From an uncultured Eubacteriales bacterium (GTDB taxonomy: Bacteria; Bacillota; Clostridia; Oscillospirales; CAG-382), in contig URCT01000145.1 of NCBI GenBank assembly GCA_900546385.1, positions 1 to 5,193 of the forward strand: a stretch of 5,193 bases of DNA, in the 5' to 3' direction. The position numbers and the translations under genes are program-made. The notes below the pieces were generated by a model that was given only the letters and a program-made list of their open reading frames with translations, did not search any database and had not been told where the DNA came from. Of this stretch, positions 1 to 5,193 are shown piece after piece. Numbering within the stretch: the stretch's first letter is position 1; every line of letters starts with the position of its first letter.

Positions 1-40
1 TTCCTTTCGCAGGAAGTTTCGAGGTTTTGCAAACCTCGAA
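1..40. repeat. Two adjoining hairpins at the left window edge (partial module A plus a 10-bp stem)
   Basis: Bases 11-18 (AGGAAGTT) look like the right arm of a palindrome whose left arm begins outside the window; TTCCT at 1-5 pairs with AGGAA at 11-15 around a TTCGC loop. This resembles a diverged copy of the AACTTTCC/GGAAAGTT module at 221-240 and 5175-5193. It adjoins a perfect 10-bp stem, TTCGAGGTTT (18-27) with AAACCTCGAA (31-40), loop TGC. The second hairpin has no T-run after it, so a terminator role is not supported. The spacer 41-87 shows nothing recognisable. Confidence 0.6.
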
Positions 41-87
41 TCAGCGCACCAAAACCAAAACTTCGTACTAACCCAATTAAATCCTTT

Positions 88-142
88 GCCGCTCCGCGGC
101 TTCTTCCAGCGGCTTCGCCGCTTCTTTTTCCGCCTACGGCGG
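88..142. repeat. Cluster of three GC-rich 3-nt-loop hairpins
   Basis: Three perfect short palindromes follow each other. GCCGC (88-92) pairs with GCGGC (96-100), loop TCC. AGCGGC (108-113) pairs with GCCGCT (117-122), loop TTC. CCGCC (130-134) pairs with GGCGG (138-142), loop TAC. A T-rich run (122-129) separates the last two. The first has the same stem as module D in the neighbouring composite repeats; the second has the arms swapped. Open frames cross this region only because GC-rich palindromes contain few stops. Role unknown; REP/BIME-like intergenic repeat is the nearest analogy. Confidence 0.75.
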
Positions 143-215
143 TGTCCCTGCCGGGACAGCACGCTCCGTGTGCTTTTTCGCCACCTGCGGTGGCTTTTTC
201 GGCGGCCTTGCCGCC
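143..215 (+). repeat. Composite palindromic repeat, copy 1 (B-C-D'-E' modules)
   Basis: Four hairpins lie almost end to end. B: TGTCCC (143-148) with GGGACA (153-158). C: AGCACGC (158-164) with GTGTGCT (168-174), loop TCC, one G-T wobble. D': GCCACC (180-185) with GGTGGC (189-194), loop TGC. E': GGCGGC (201-206) with GCCGCC (210-215), loop CTT. C and D' are each followed by a run of five T and E' by TTTGT, so on the plus strand several resemble intrinsic terminators. The B-C-(T-run)-D block of about 50 bp recurs at 241-289 and, on the minus strand, at 5124-5173. Confidence 0.8.
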
Positions 216-220
216 TTTGT

Positions 221-345
221 AACTTTCCTTTCGGAAAGTTGTCCCTTCCGGGACGGCACGCTCCGCGTGCGATTTCGCCGCTCTGCGGCGGCAAGAATGC
301 AGGGCACGGGCAAGCCCACGCCCTGCATTCTTGCCGCTTCGCGGC
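221..345 (+). repeat. Composite palindromic repeat, copy 2 (A-B-C-D-insert-D)
   Basis: Modules in order. A: AACTTTCC (221-228) with GGAAAGTT (233-240), loop TTTC. B: GTCCC (241-245) with GGGAC (250-254), loop TTCC. C: GCACGC (256-261) with GCGTGC (265-270), loop TCC. D: CGCCGC (276-281) with GCGGCG (285-290), loop TCT. Then comes a long hairpin (288-337), then a second D: GCCGC (333-337) with GCGGC (341-345), loop TTC. The E-like hairpin at 347-373 completes the series. The same A-B-C-D-E order appears in reverse complement at 5102-5193, without the long hairpin. All stems are perfect. Confidence 0.85.
288..337. repeat. Long 18-bp-stem hairpin embedded in the palindrome cluster
   Basis: Bases 288-305 are perfectly complementary to 320-337. 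The 14-nt loop (306-319) can form an inner GGG/CCC mini-stem (308-310 with 315-317). This is by far the longest stem in the window. It lies between two copies of module D and shares stem bases with both, as if inserted into or built from a D palindrome. The other full composite copy (5102-5193) lacks it. It encodes no plausible protein. It could be a separate mobile palindrome or a structured RNA element; the sequence does not decide. Confidence 0.85.
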
Positions 346-346
346 T

Positions 347-373
347 TTATTCGGCGGTAAAACCGCCGAATAA
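347..373 (+). terminator. 12-bp hairpin upstream of secA, possible terminator (module E)
   Basis: TTATTCGGCGGT (347-358) pairs perfectly with ACCGCCGAATAA (362-373) around an AAA loop. The downstream bases are AT-rich (TTGTTAAATTTT at 374-385) but hold no uninterrupted U-tract, so terminator strength is uncertain. It sits 24 bp before the -35 box of secA and would insulate secA from transcription entering from the left. Its loop and core stem match the E module of the right-hand cluster (minus strand of 5102-5116), so it may simply be part of the repeat. Confidence 0.45.
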
Positions 374-396
374 TTGTTAAATTTTCATAAGATATA

Positions 397-425
397 TTTA
401 CATATGATAAAAATAGGTGTATAAT
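397..425 (+). promoter_or_regulatory. Housekeeping (SigA-type) promoter for secA
   Basis: TTTACA (397-402) and TATAAT (420-425) are separated by exactly 17 nt, a near-consensus vegetative promoter. It lies in the most AT-rich stretch of the window. A transcript would begin near 432 and leave a leader of about 42 nt before the secA ATG. I see no operator palindrome or riboswitch in that leader. Confidence 0.8.
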
Positions 426-455
426 GTATCCTGTATAATAATTTGCTATCTTCTC

Positions 456-463
456 GAAAGGAA
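456..463 (+). promoter_or_regulatory. Ribosome binding site of secA
   Basis: GAAAGGAA contains an AAGGA core complementary to the 16S anti-Shine-Dalgarno. It ends about 10-11 nt before the ATG at 474, slightly long but normal spacing. It supports that start over any internal ATG. Confidence 0.8.
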
Positions 464-473
464 CTTATAAAAA

Positions 474-3302
474 ATGTCAATCGTTACCAAAATCTTCGGT
501 ACACGCAGCGAACGTCAGGTCAAAAAAATGAACCCGATCATCGCCAAAATCGAAGCGTTGTCCGACCACTATGCTTCCCTTAGCGAAGCGGAACTCCGCG
601 GCACAACCAAGGTGCTCAAAGACAGACTCGCCGCCGGCGAAACCCTCGATGATATCCTGCCCGACGCCTTCGCCGCCGTGCGTGAAGCCTCTTGGCGCGT
701 GCTCGGCAAAAAGCATTACCGCGTCCAGCTCATCGGCGGCCTTGTCATCCACGAAGGCCGTATCGCCGAAATGAAAACCGGTGAAGGTAAAACCCTTATG
801 GCGACCCTTCCGGCCTACCTCAATGCCCTTACCGGCAAAGGCGTCCATATCGTTACCGTAAACGATTACCTCGCCCGCCGCGACAGCGAATGGATGGGAA
901 AAGTCTATAACTACCTCGGCCTTACCGTCGGCCTGATCGTCAACGGCCTCACCCAGGCACAGCGCAAGGTCGCATATTCCGCCGATATCACCTACGGCAC
1001 CAATAACGAATTCGGTTTTGACTATCTGCGCGATAACATGGTCACCAACAAAAATAACCTCGTGCAGCGCGGCCATGCCTTTGCCATCGTCGATGAAGTG
1101 GACTCCATCCTCATCGATGAAGCAAGAACGCCGCTCATCATTTCCGGTCAGGGCGAAGAATCCTCCGAAATGTATAAAAAAGCCGATAAGTTCGCCGCTT
1201 CCTTGACCGTCCATGTCATTAAAGAGCTGGACAGCAAGGAATCGCACGAGGATATCTCCGGCGACTATATCGTCGATGAAAAAGCACGCACCGCAACGCT
1301 GACGGCAGACGGTATCCGCAAGGCCGAACAGTTCTTCGGCATCGAAAACCTGTCCGATCCCGAGAACGTCACCATCGCCGACCATGTCAACCTCGCCATC
1401 AAGGCGCGCGGCACCATGAAGCGCGATATCGACTACGTGGTCAAGGACGGCGAAGTGCTCATCGTCGATGCGTTTACGGGACGTATCATGATCGGCCGCC
1501 GCTATTCCAACGGCTTGCATCAGGCCATCGAAGCCAAAGAGGGCGTTGCCATCCGCAGCGAATCCAAAACGCTTGCCACCATCACCTTCCAGAACTATTT
1601 CCGCCTATACGATAAACTCTCCGGCATGACCGGTACGGCTCTCACCGAAGAAGAGGAATTCCGCGAAATCTACAGTCTTGACGTCGTGGAGATCCCCACC
1701 AATAAACCCATGATCCGCAACGATATGAACGATGTGGTTTACCGCACCATGCGCGGCAAGTATAAAGCCATCGTCGAGCAGATCAAAGAATGCCATGAAA
1801 AGGGACAGCCGGTGCTTGTCGGTACGCTCTCCATCGAAAAGAGTGAGGAATTGTCCGCACTGCTTAACCGCAACGGCATTCCGCATACCGTGCTGAACGC
1901 CAAATTCCACGAAAAAGAAGCCGAAATCGTCGCTCAAGCCGGTAAATTCGGCGCCGTCACCATTTCCACCAACATGGCCGGCCGCGGTACCGATATCACG
2001 CTCGGCGGTAATGCGGAATTCTTGGCGAAAAACGAGATGAAAAAGCTCGGCTATGAGCCGGAGCAGATCAATAACGCCACCAGCTATTTCGAAACCGATG
2101 ACGGGGAGGTTCTCGAGCTGCGTAAGCTCTATAACGAGATTTTGGCGCGCTTCGAAGAGGAGATCAAGCCGGAAACCGCTAAGGTCATCGAAGCCGGCGG
2201 CCTTTACATCCTCGGTACGGAACGCCACGAAAGCAGACGTATCGATAACCAGCTGCGCGGTCGTGCCGGCCGTCAGGGCGACCCGGGTGCCTCGCGCTTC
2301 TTCCTGTCGCTCGAAGATGACCTTCTTCGTTTGTTTGGCAGCGAACGCATTCAGAATACGGTTGCCAAGCTCGGTCTTGATGAAGATACACCCATCGATT
2401 CCGGCTTACTTTCCAATACCATCCAAAACGCCCAAAAGAATTTGGAGGGCAGAAACTTTGCCATCCGTAAGAACGTCCTTATGTACGACGACGTTATGAA
2501 CACCCAGCGTGCGCTCATCTATAAGCAGCGCCGCGAAGTGCTTGACGGCGAGGATGTGCACGATAAGATCATCGGCATGATCGAGGGCTATGTCACGGAT
2601 GCCTGTGGCAACTTCTTAAACGGCGAAACGCCCGAAGAATGGAACCTCGATTCGCTTCGTGCCTACTTCTTGGGCATTCTCACCCGTCCCGAGGACTTTA
2701 TCTATACCACCGAAGAACTCGATAAAATCGATGCACGTGATATCGAAAACGAGCTTCTCAACCGTGCGCACGCCAAATACGCCGAAAAGGAAACACTCTT
2801 CCCGCCGGCAGATCTGCGTCAGATCGAACGCCTTGTCCTTCTTCGCAACGTTGACAGCCATTGGGTCAACCATATCGACGCCATGGAGGATTTGGAGGAC
2901 GGCATCGGCTTGCAGGCCTATGCCCAAAAAGACCCGGTCAACGAGTACCGCAGAGCGGCTGCCGATATGTTCGACGAAATGATCGCCTCTGTGCGTGAAC
3001 AGACCGCAAAAATGATGCTTATGGTCATCCCGACCACGCAAATCAAAGCACCGACCGCACCGCGTGAAACCGGAGCCGGCTTAAAGGGTGCACCGGCCGC
3101 CGCACCCGTGCGCGCTTCGGACAGCATCCGTAACAGCGTTTACGGCAGAAGTGCAAAGCCCGAAGCACGTAAAGAACCGGTGCGCAAAACGGCTGCCGAA
3201 AAGGTCGGCCGCAACGATCCGTGCCCGTGCGGAAGCGGCAAGAAGTATAAAAAATGCTGCGGTGCCGGACTTCCCGACATCGAATCGGACGATAAAGAAT
3301 AA
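474..3302 (+). CDS. secA: Protein translocase ATPase SecA, full length
   Basis: This 942-residue protein is SecA, the ATP-driven motor that pushes preproteins through SecYEG. It is expected in the cytosol and at the inner face of the membrane. NBD1 carries Walker A GEGKT (103-107), the DEVD Walker B box (207-210) and IDEARTPLIISG (214-225). The preprotein cross-linking domain follows, to about 370. NBD2 shows TNMAGRGTDITLGG (499-512) and the GTERHESRRIDNQLRGR arginine-finger region (581-597). The helical scaffold and wing follow, with two-helix-finger sequence around DSHW...YAQKDP (794-821). A low-complexity linker (about 855-910) leads to a SEC-C zinc motif with C917, C919, C928 and C929. 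The extra segment at 513-573 of NBD2 is much longer than in Bacillus subtilis and, from memory, typical of clostridial SecA. The start MSIVTKIFG matches the usual SecA N-terminus, and no frameshift is present. It is first in a probable three-gene operon. Confidence 0.98.
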   Translation: MSIVTKIFGTRSERQVKKMNPIIAKIEALSDHYASLSEAELRGTTKVLKDRLAAGETLDDILPDAFAAVREASWRVLGKKHYRVQLIGGLVIHEGRIAEMKTGEGKTLMATLPAYLNALTGKGVHIVTVNDYLARRDSEWMGKVYNYLGLTVGLIVNGLTQAQRKVAYSADITYGTNNEFGFDYLRDNMVTNKNNLVQRGHAFAIVDEVDSILIDEARTPLIISGQGEESSEMYKKADKFAASLTVHVIKELDSKESHEDISGDYIVDEKARTATLTADGIRKAEQFFGIENLSDPENVTIADHVNLAIKARGTMKRDIDYVVKDGEVLIVDAFTGRIMIGRRYSNGLHQAIEAKEGVAIRSESKTLATITFQNYFRLYDKLSGMTGTALTEEEEFREIYSLDVVEIPTNKPMIRNDMNDVVYRTMRGKYKAIVEQIKECHEKGQPVLVGTLSIEKSEELSALLNRNGIPHTVLNAKFHEKEAEIVAQAGKFGAVTISTNMAGRGTDITLGGNAEFLAKNEMKKLGYEPEQINNATSYFETDDGEVLELRKLYNEILARFEEEIKPETAKVIEAGGLYILGTERHESRRIDNQLRGRAGRQGDPGASRFFLSLEDDLLRLFGSERIQNTVAKLGLDEDTPIDSGLLSNTIQNAQKNLEGRNFAIRKNVLMYDDVMNTQRALIYKQRREVLDGEDVHDKIIGMIEGYVTDACGNFLNGETPEEWNLDSLRAYFLGILTRPEDFIYTTEELDKIDARDIENELLNRAHAKYAEKETLFPPADLRQIERLVLLRNVDSHWVNHIDAMEDLEDGIGLQAYAQKDPVNEYRRAAADMFDEMIASVREQTAKMMLMVIPTTQIKAPTAPRETGAGLKGAPAAAPVRASDSIRNSVYGRSAKPEARKEPVRKTAAEKVGRNDPCPCGSGKKYKKCCGAGLPDIESDDKE

Positions 3303-3305
3303 ACC

Positions 3306-3917
3306 ATGGGCTTTGGGTTAATCTTTACCGGCTATATCACGCTCTTGTTTTTCAAGGTACTGCCGCCGGCGATGCTCGTCGGCGCATACCTTATGTGGCG
3401 CGGCCTCGATAAGCTTGCGATATACGGAAAAAAATACCGCCTTGCGCGTGGTCTTGCCGCAACGCTTGCCGTGTATTTTGCACTGTATACGGCGTTCTTC
3501 CTCGGAAAAATTTTCCGCGTGTTCGATGTCCTTTCATATACATGGTTTGCCTATGCGGACGATGTCGTCTATATGGTTTTGCTCATCGTATTTCATGTCG
3601 CACTGTATGCGGCATTCGAAGAAACGGCGTGTGCGTGCGGCTACGAAAAGGGCATAAAGAAAATCCGGTTTGCCCGGGTGCTTGTGTGTATGTTTGCCGT
3701 ATGCAGCGTGGCAGGCTTGCTTCTTGCACAAGTCGGCGCGGCGGCCTATTTACGGTATGCGGCGTTTCTCTGCCAGCTTGTTTGGTATATCCACACGGCG
3801 ATTTTGATATATGGCTTTTATATGCGTGTGGCCACGCAGGAGATCATCGACGATGAGGAAAAAAAGATCGCCGAATATGACCGAAAGCATACCGTCAAAA
3901 TCGGGCGAAAGAAATAA
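3306..3917 (+). CDS. Uncharacterised five-helix integral membrane protein
   Basis: I do not recognise this 203-residue protein. Five hydrophobic segments are visible, at about residues 5-31, 49-69, 84-104, 125-149 and 151-173. The loops at 32-48 (K36, K42, K43, R45, R48) and 105-124 (K115, K118, K119, R121, R124) are basic. By the positive-inside rule this suggests an outside N-terminus and an inside, strongly charged tail (174-203: acidic, then lysine/arginine-rich). There is no signal peptide, catalytic motif or known family signature. Five cysteines occur, including CAC at 109-111 in a predicted cytoplasmic loop. The ATG lies only 3 nt after the secA stop and has no good Shine-Dalgarno of its own (only AAAGAA at 3294-3299), so translation is probably coupled to secA. 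The gene is real judging by the open frame, tight spacing and coherent helix pattern; function is unknown. Confidence 0.85.
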   Translation: MGFGLIFTGYITLLFFKVLPPAMLVGAYLMWRGLDKLAIYGKKYRLARGLAATLAVYFALYTAFFLGKIFRVFDVLSYTWFAYADDVVYMVLLIVFHVALYAAFEETACACGYEKGIKKIRFARVLVCMFAVCSVAGLLLAQVGAAAYLRYAAFLCQLVWYIHTAILIYGFYMRVATQEIIDDEEKKIAEYDRKHTVKIGRKK

Positions 3918-3926
3918 CATGTCTGT

Positions 3927-3933
3927 AAAGGAG
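3927..3933 (+). promoter_or_regulatory. Strong ribosome binding site that fixes a TTG start
   Basis: AAAGGAG is followed by an 8-nt spacer and then TTG at 3942. The nearby ATG at 3919 lies upstream of this site in another frame and is not served by it. This makes TTG the best start for the downstream gene. Confidence 0.85.
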
Positions 3934-3941
3934 TCTGTATT

Positions 3942-5102
3942 TTGCCGGAACGCAAAATCGATACCACGCAAAATAAAGTTTATGTCCGCGCACTTGATAC
4001 CTACGAATACAACCGCGTGAGCGCGGTTCTGTTTCCGCTTTTAGACGCGCTTCTTGCCGATAATGCCATCCAAAAGAACGCGCTTTGCGGCAAAAAGGTG
4101 GTCTTGAAGCCGAATCTTGTGGCCAAGCGCGAAGCCGAGGCCGGTATTACGACACATCCGTCGTTTATCCGCGCGTGCGCCGTCTATTTTCAGGAATGCG
4201 GCGCGTCTGTCACGATTGCTGACAGTCCCGGCGGCGTATATACCGTTTCGGCGCTCGACGGCATTTATAATACCACCGGTATGCGCAAAGCCGCCGATGA
4301 AAGCGGTGCGTCGCTCAATACCGACGTCACGTATCAAAGCGTCTATATGCCGGAATATTCCAAAAATACCTTTCATATCATCACACCGCTTGCCGACGCG
4401 GATTTGATTGTTAACGTCTGCCGCTTGAAAACGCACGCATTATGCGAAATTTCCGCGGCAGTCAAAAACCTGTTCGGCTCGATTCCGGGCTTGCAGAAAG
4501 CGGAGCAGCACGCACGCTTTCCACGGCGAACCGATTTTGCGGAAATGCTATGTGATCTGTGTCTTATCAATGCGCCGCAGATTAGTATTACCGACGGCGT
4601 TATCGGCATGGAGGGCAACGGCCCGGCCGGCGGAACGCTCAAAAAGGTCGGCGTGGTGCTTGCTTCCGTCAATCCCTTTGCGTCCGACCTCGCGGCGGCG
4701 CATTTGATGGGCTATGAGCCGGAGGAGGTCGGCACGGTACGGGCGGCCGTTAAGCGCGGCCTTTGTCCGAAAACCGCAGCGGAGCTGACGCTTGACGGTG
4801 AGCCGCTTGAGCGTTTTGCGAGTCGCTTTCGGCGTCCCGACGCCAGTGCCGGCGGCCTTGTCAAGCAGATACCGACCATTTTCGGCGGCGGTTTGCAGCA
4901 GTTGCTTGCACCGCGGCCGCGCGTCAACCGTGCGAAATGCATCGGGTGTGGGGCGTGTATGCGGAACTGTCCGGCATCGACCATTGAAATTGTGGATAAA
5001 AAGGCGCATATTAAGCCGAAAGCGTGCATCAAATGCTATTGCTGTCAAGAGTTTTGTCCGGTGAAGGCGATCGAAATCAAAAGGCTCTTTTTATTTCGAT
5101 AG
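3942..5102 (+). CDS. DUF362 domain protein with C-terminal 2x[4Fe-4S] ferredoxin domain
   Basis: This 386-residue protein has an N-terminal DUF362 domain (about 12-300). Family-like motifs are VVLKPNLV (53-60), TIADSPGG (91-98), RLKTHALCEISAAVKNLFGS (161-180) and DGVIGMEGNGPAGGT (218-232). A ferredoxin-like domain follows with two CxxCxxCxxxCP motifs (C333, C336, C339, C343; C362, C365, C368, C372), each able to bind a [4Fe-4S] cluster. C367 is an additional cysteine inside the second motif. There is no signal peptide or membrane segment, so it is probably cytoplasmic. DUF362-ferredoxin proteins are common in anaerobes, but their reaction is not established to my knowledge; a redox role is inferred from the clusters. 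The gene begins at TTG behind a strong ribosome site, 24 nt after the membrane protein gene. Its stop codon's last base is the first base of a palindrome. Confidence 0.93.
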   Translation: MPERKIDTTQNKVYVRALDTYEYNRVSAVLFPLLDALLADNAIQKNALCGKKVVLKPNLVAKREAEAGITTHPSFIRACAVYFQECGASVTIADSPGGVYTVSALDGIYNTTGMRKAADESGASLNTDVTYQSVYMPEYSKNTFHIITPLADADLIVNVCRLKTHALCEISAAVKNLFGSIPGLQKAEQHARFPRRTDFAEMLCDLCLINAPQISITDGVIGMEGNGPAGGTLKKVGVVLASVNPFASDLAAAHLMGYEPEEVGTVRAAVKRGLCPKTAAELTLDGEPLERFASRFRRPDASAGGLVKQIPTIFGGGLQQLLAPRPRVNRAKCIGCGACMRNCPASTIEIVDKKAHIKPKACIKCYCCQEFCPVKAIEIKRLFLFR

Positions 5103-5193
5103 GCGGCTTTGCCGCCGGGAATAGCCGCGAAGCGGCAAAAAAAGCACGCGGAGCGTGCCGTCCCGGCAGGGACGAACTTTCCATAGGAAAGTT
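5102..5193 (-). repeat. Composite palindromic repeat, copy 3 (A-B-C-D-E on the minus strand)
   Basis: Five perfect hairpins in plus-strand order. E: GGCGGC (5102-5107) with GCCGCC (5111-5116), loop TTT. D: GCCGC (5124-5128) with GCGGC (5132-5136), loop GAA. A run of seven A (5137-5143). C: GCACGC (5144-5149) with GCGTGC (5153-5158), loop GGA. B: GTCCC (5160-5164) with GGGAC (5169-5173), loop GGCA. A: AACTTTCC (5175-5182) with GGAAAGTT (5186-5193), loop ATA. Read on the minus strand this is the module order of 221-373. The A-run becomes a T-run only on the minus strand, so no U-tract terminator for the secA operon is visible. The first stem includes the last base of the preceding TAG stop. The cluster may continue beyond the window. 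Confidence 0.88.

Noticed and set aside
88..345. CRISPR array
   Set aside because: Repeats are palindromic modules of different sizes placed end to end, with no uniform direct repeat, no constant-length unique spacers and no cas genes.
86..373. Open frames of 64-95 residues on both strands across the upstream cluster
   Set aside because: They consist of palindromic GC-rich repeats, give arginine/cysteine/phenylalanine-rich low-complexity peptides, lack ribosome sites and overlap each other.
434..439. Second TATAAT upstream of secA
   Set aside because: The matching -35 position (about 411-416, AAATAG) is poor, whereas 397-425 has both boxes with ideal spacing.
374..473. Riboswitch or secM-like leader controlling secA
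   Set aside because: The predicted leader is only about 42 nt, with no small upstream frame carrying an arrest-like sequence and no recognisable aptamer.
477..1520. 347-residue antisense open frame inside secA
   Set aside because: A shadow of secA codon bias; the peptide has no recognisable domain, and the plus strand encodes unmistakable SecA NBD1 and PPXD.
1605..2228. 207-residue antisense open frame inside secA
   Set aside because: It lies opposite conserved SecA NBD2 sequence, has no ribosome site and no family motif.
3919..3921. ATG just before the DUF362 gene as an alternative start
   Set aside because: It is in a different frame and upstream of the AAAGGAG site; its reading frame ends at 4020 with a non-conserved peptide.
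4548..5048. 166-residue antisense open frame opposite the ferredoxin gene
   Set aside because: It lies opposite conserved DUF362 and 4Fe-4S motifs and has no promoter or ribosome site.

Overview
The window carries three intact, same-strand genes: secA, an unrecognised five-helix membrane protein, and a DUF362/4Fe-4S ferredoxin protein. On both sides they are bordered by dense clusters of short perfect palindromes. The best guess for the host is an anaerobic Clostridia-type Firmicute. The reasons are strong AGGA/GGAG ribosome sites, a near-consensus SigA-type promoter in an AT-rich gap, a SecA with the extended NBD2 insertion I associate with clostridial SecA and a SEC-C zinc tail, and a DUF362-ferredoxin fusion of a type common in anaerobes. 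No rRNA or marker beyond SecA is present, so genus cannot be given.

Layout. Bases 1-373 hold no credible gene. They hold about fifteen hairpins (stems 5-18 bp, mostly 3-4 nt loops), several separated by T-runs. An AT-rich stretch (about 374-473) follows, with a TTTACA-17 nt-TATAAT promoter and an AAAGGAA ribosome site. secA (474-3302) is full length. The membrane protein gene (3306-3917) starts 3 nt after the secA stop, and the DUF362-ferredoxin gene (3942-5102) follows 24 nt later from a TTG start with a strong AAAGGAG site. The three probably form one operon driven by the secA promoter. From the last base of the final stop codon to the window end (5102-5193) there is a second palindrome cluster.

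Function. SecA is the ATPase motor of the Sec export pathway. The other two genes have no recognised link to export: one is an integral membrane protein of unknown role, the other probably a cytoplasmic iron-sulfur protein. Their coupling to secA is unusual, because in the Firmicutes I know best prfB follows secA.

The most notable signal is the repeat. The downstream cluster, read on the minus strand, has the same modules in the same order (A-B-C-D-E) as bases 221-373 read on the plus strand. The three-gene block therefore sits between inverted copies of a composite palindromic element. Copies differ by paired changes in both stem arms, and the upstream copy has an extra 18-bp-stem hairpin between two D modules. 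No phage, IS, CRISPR, tRNA or defence genes were seen.
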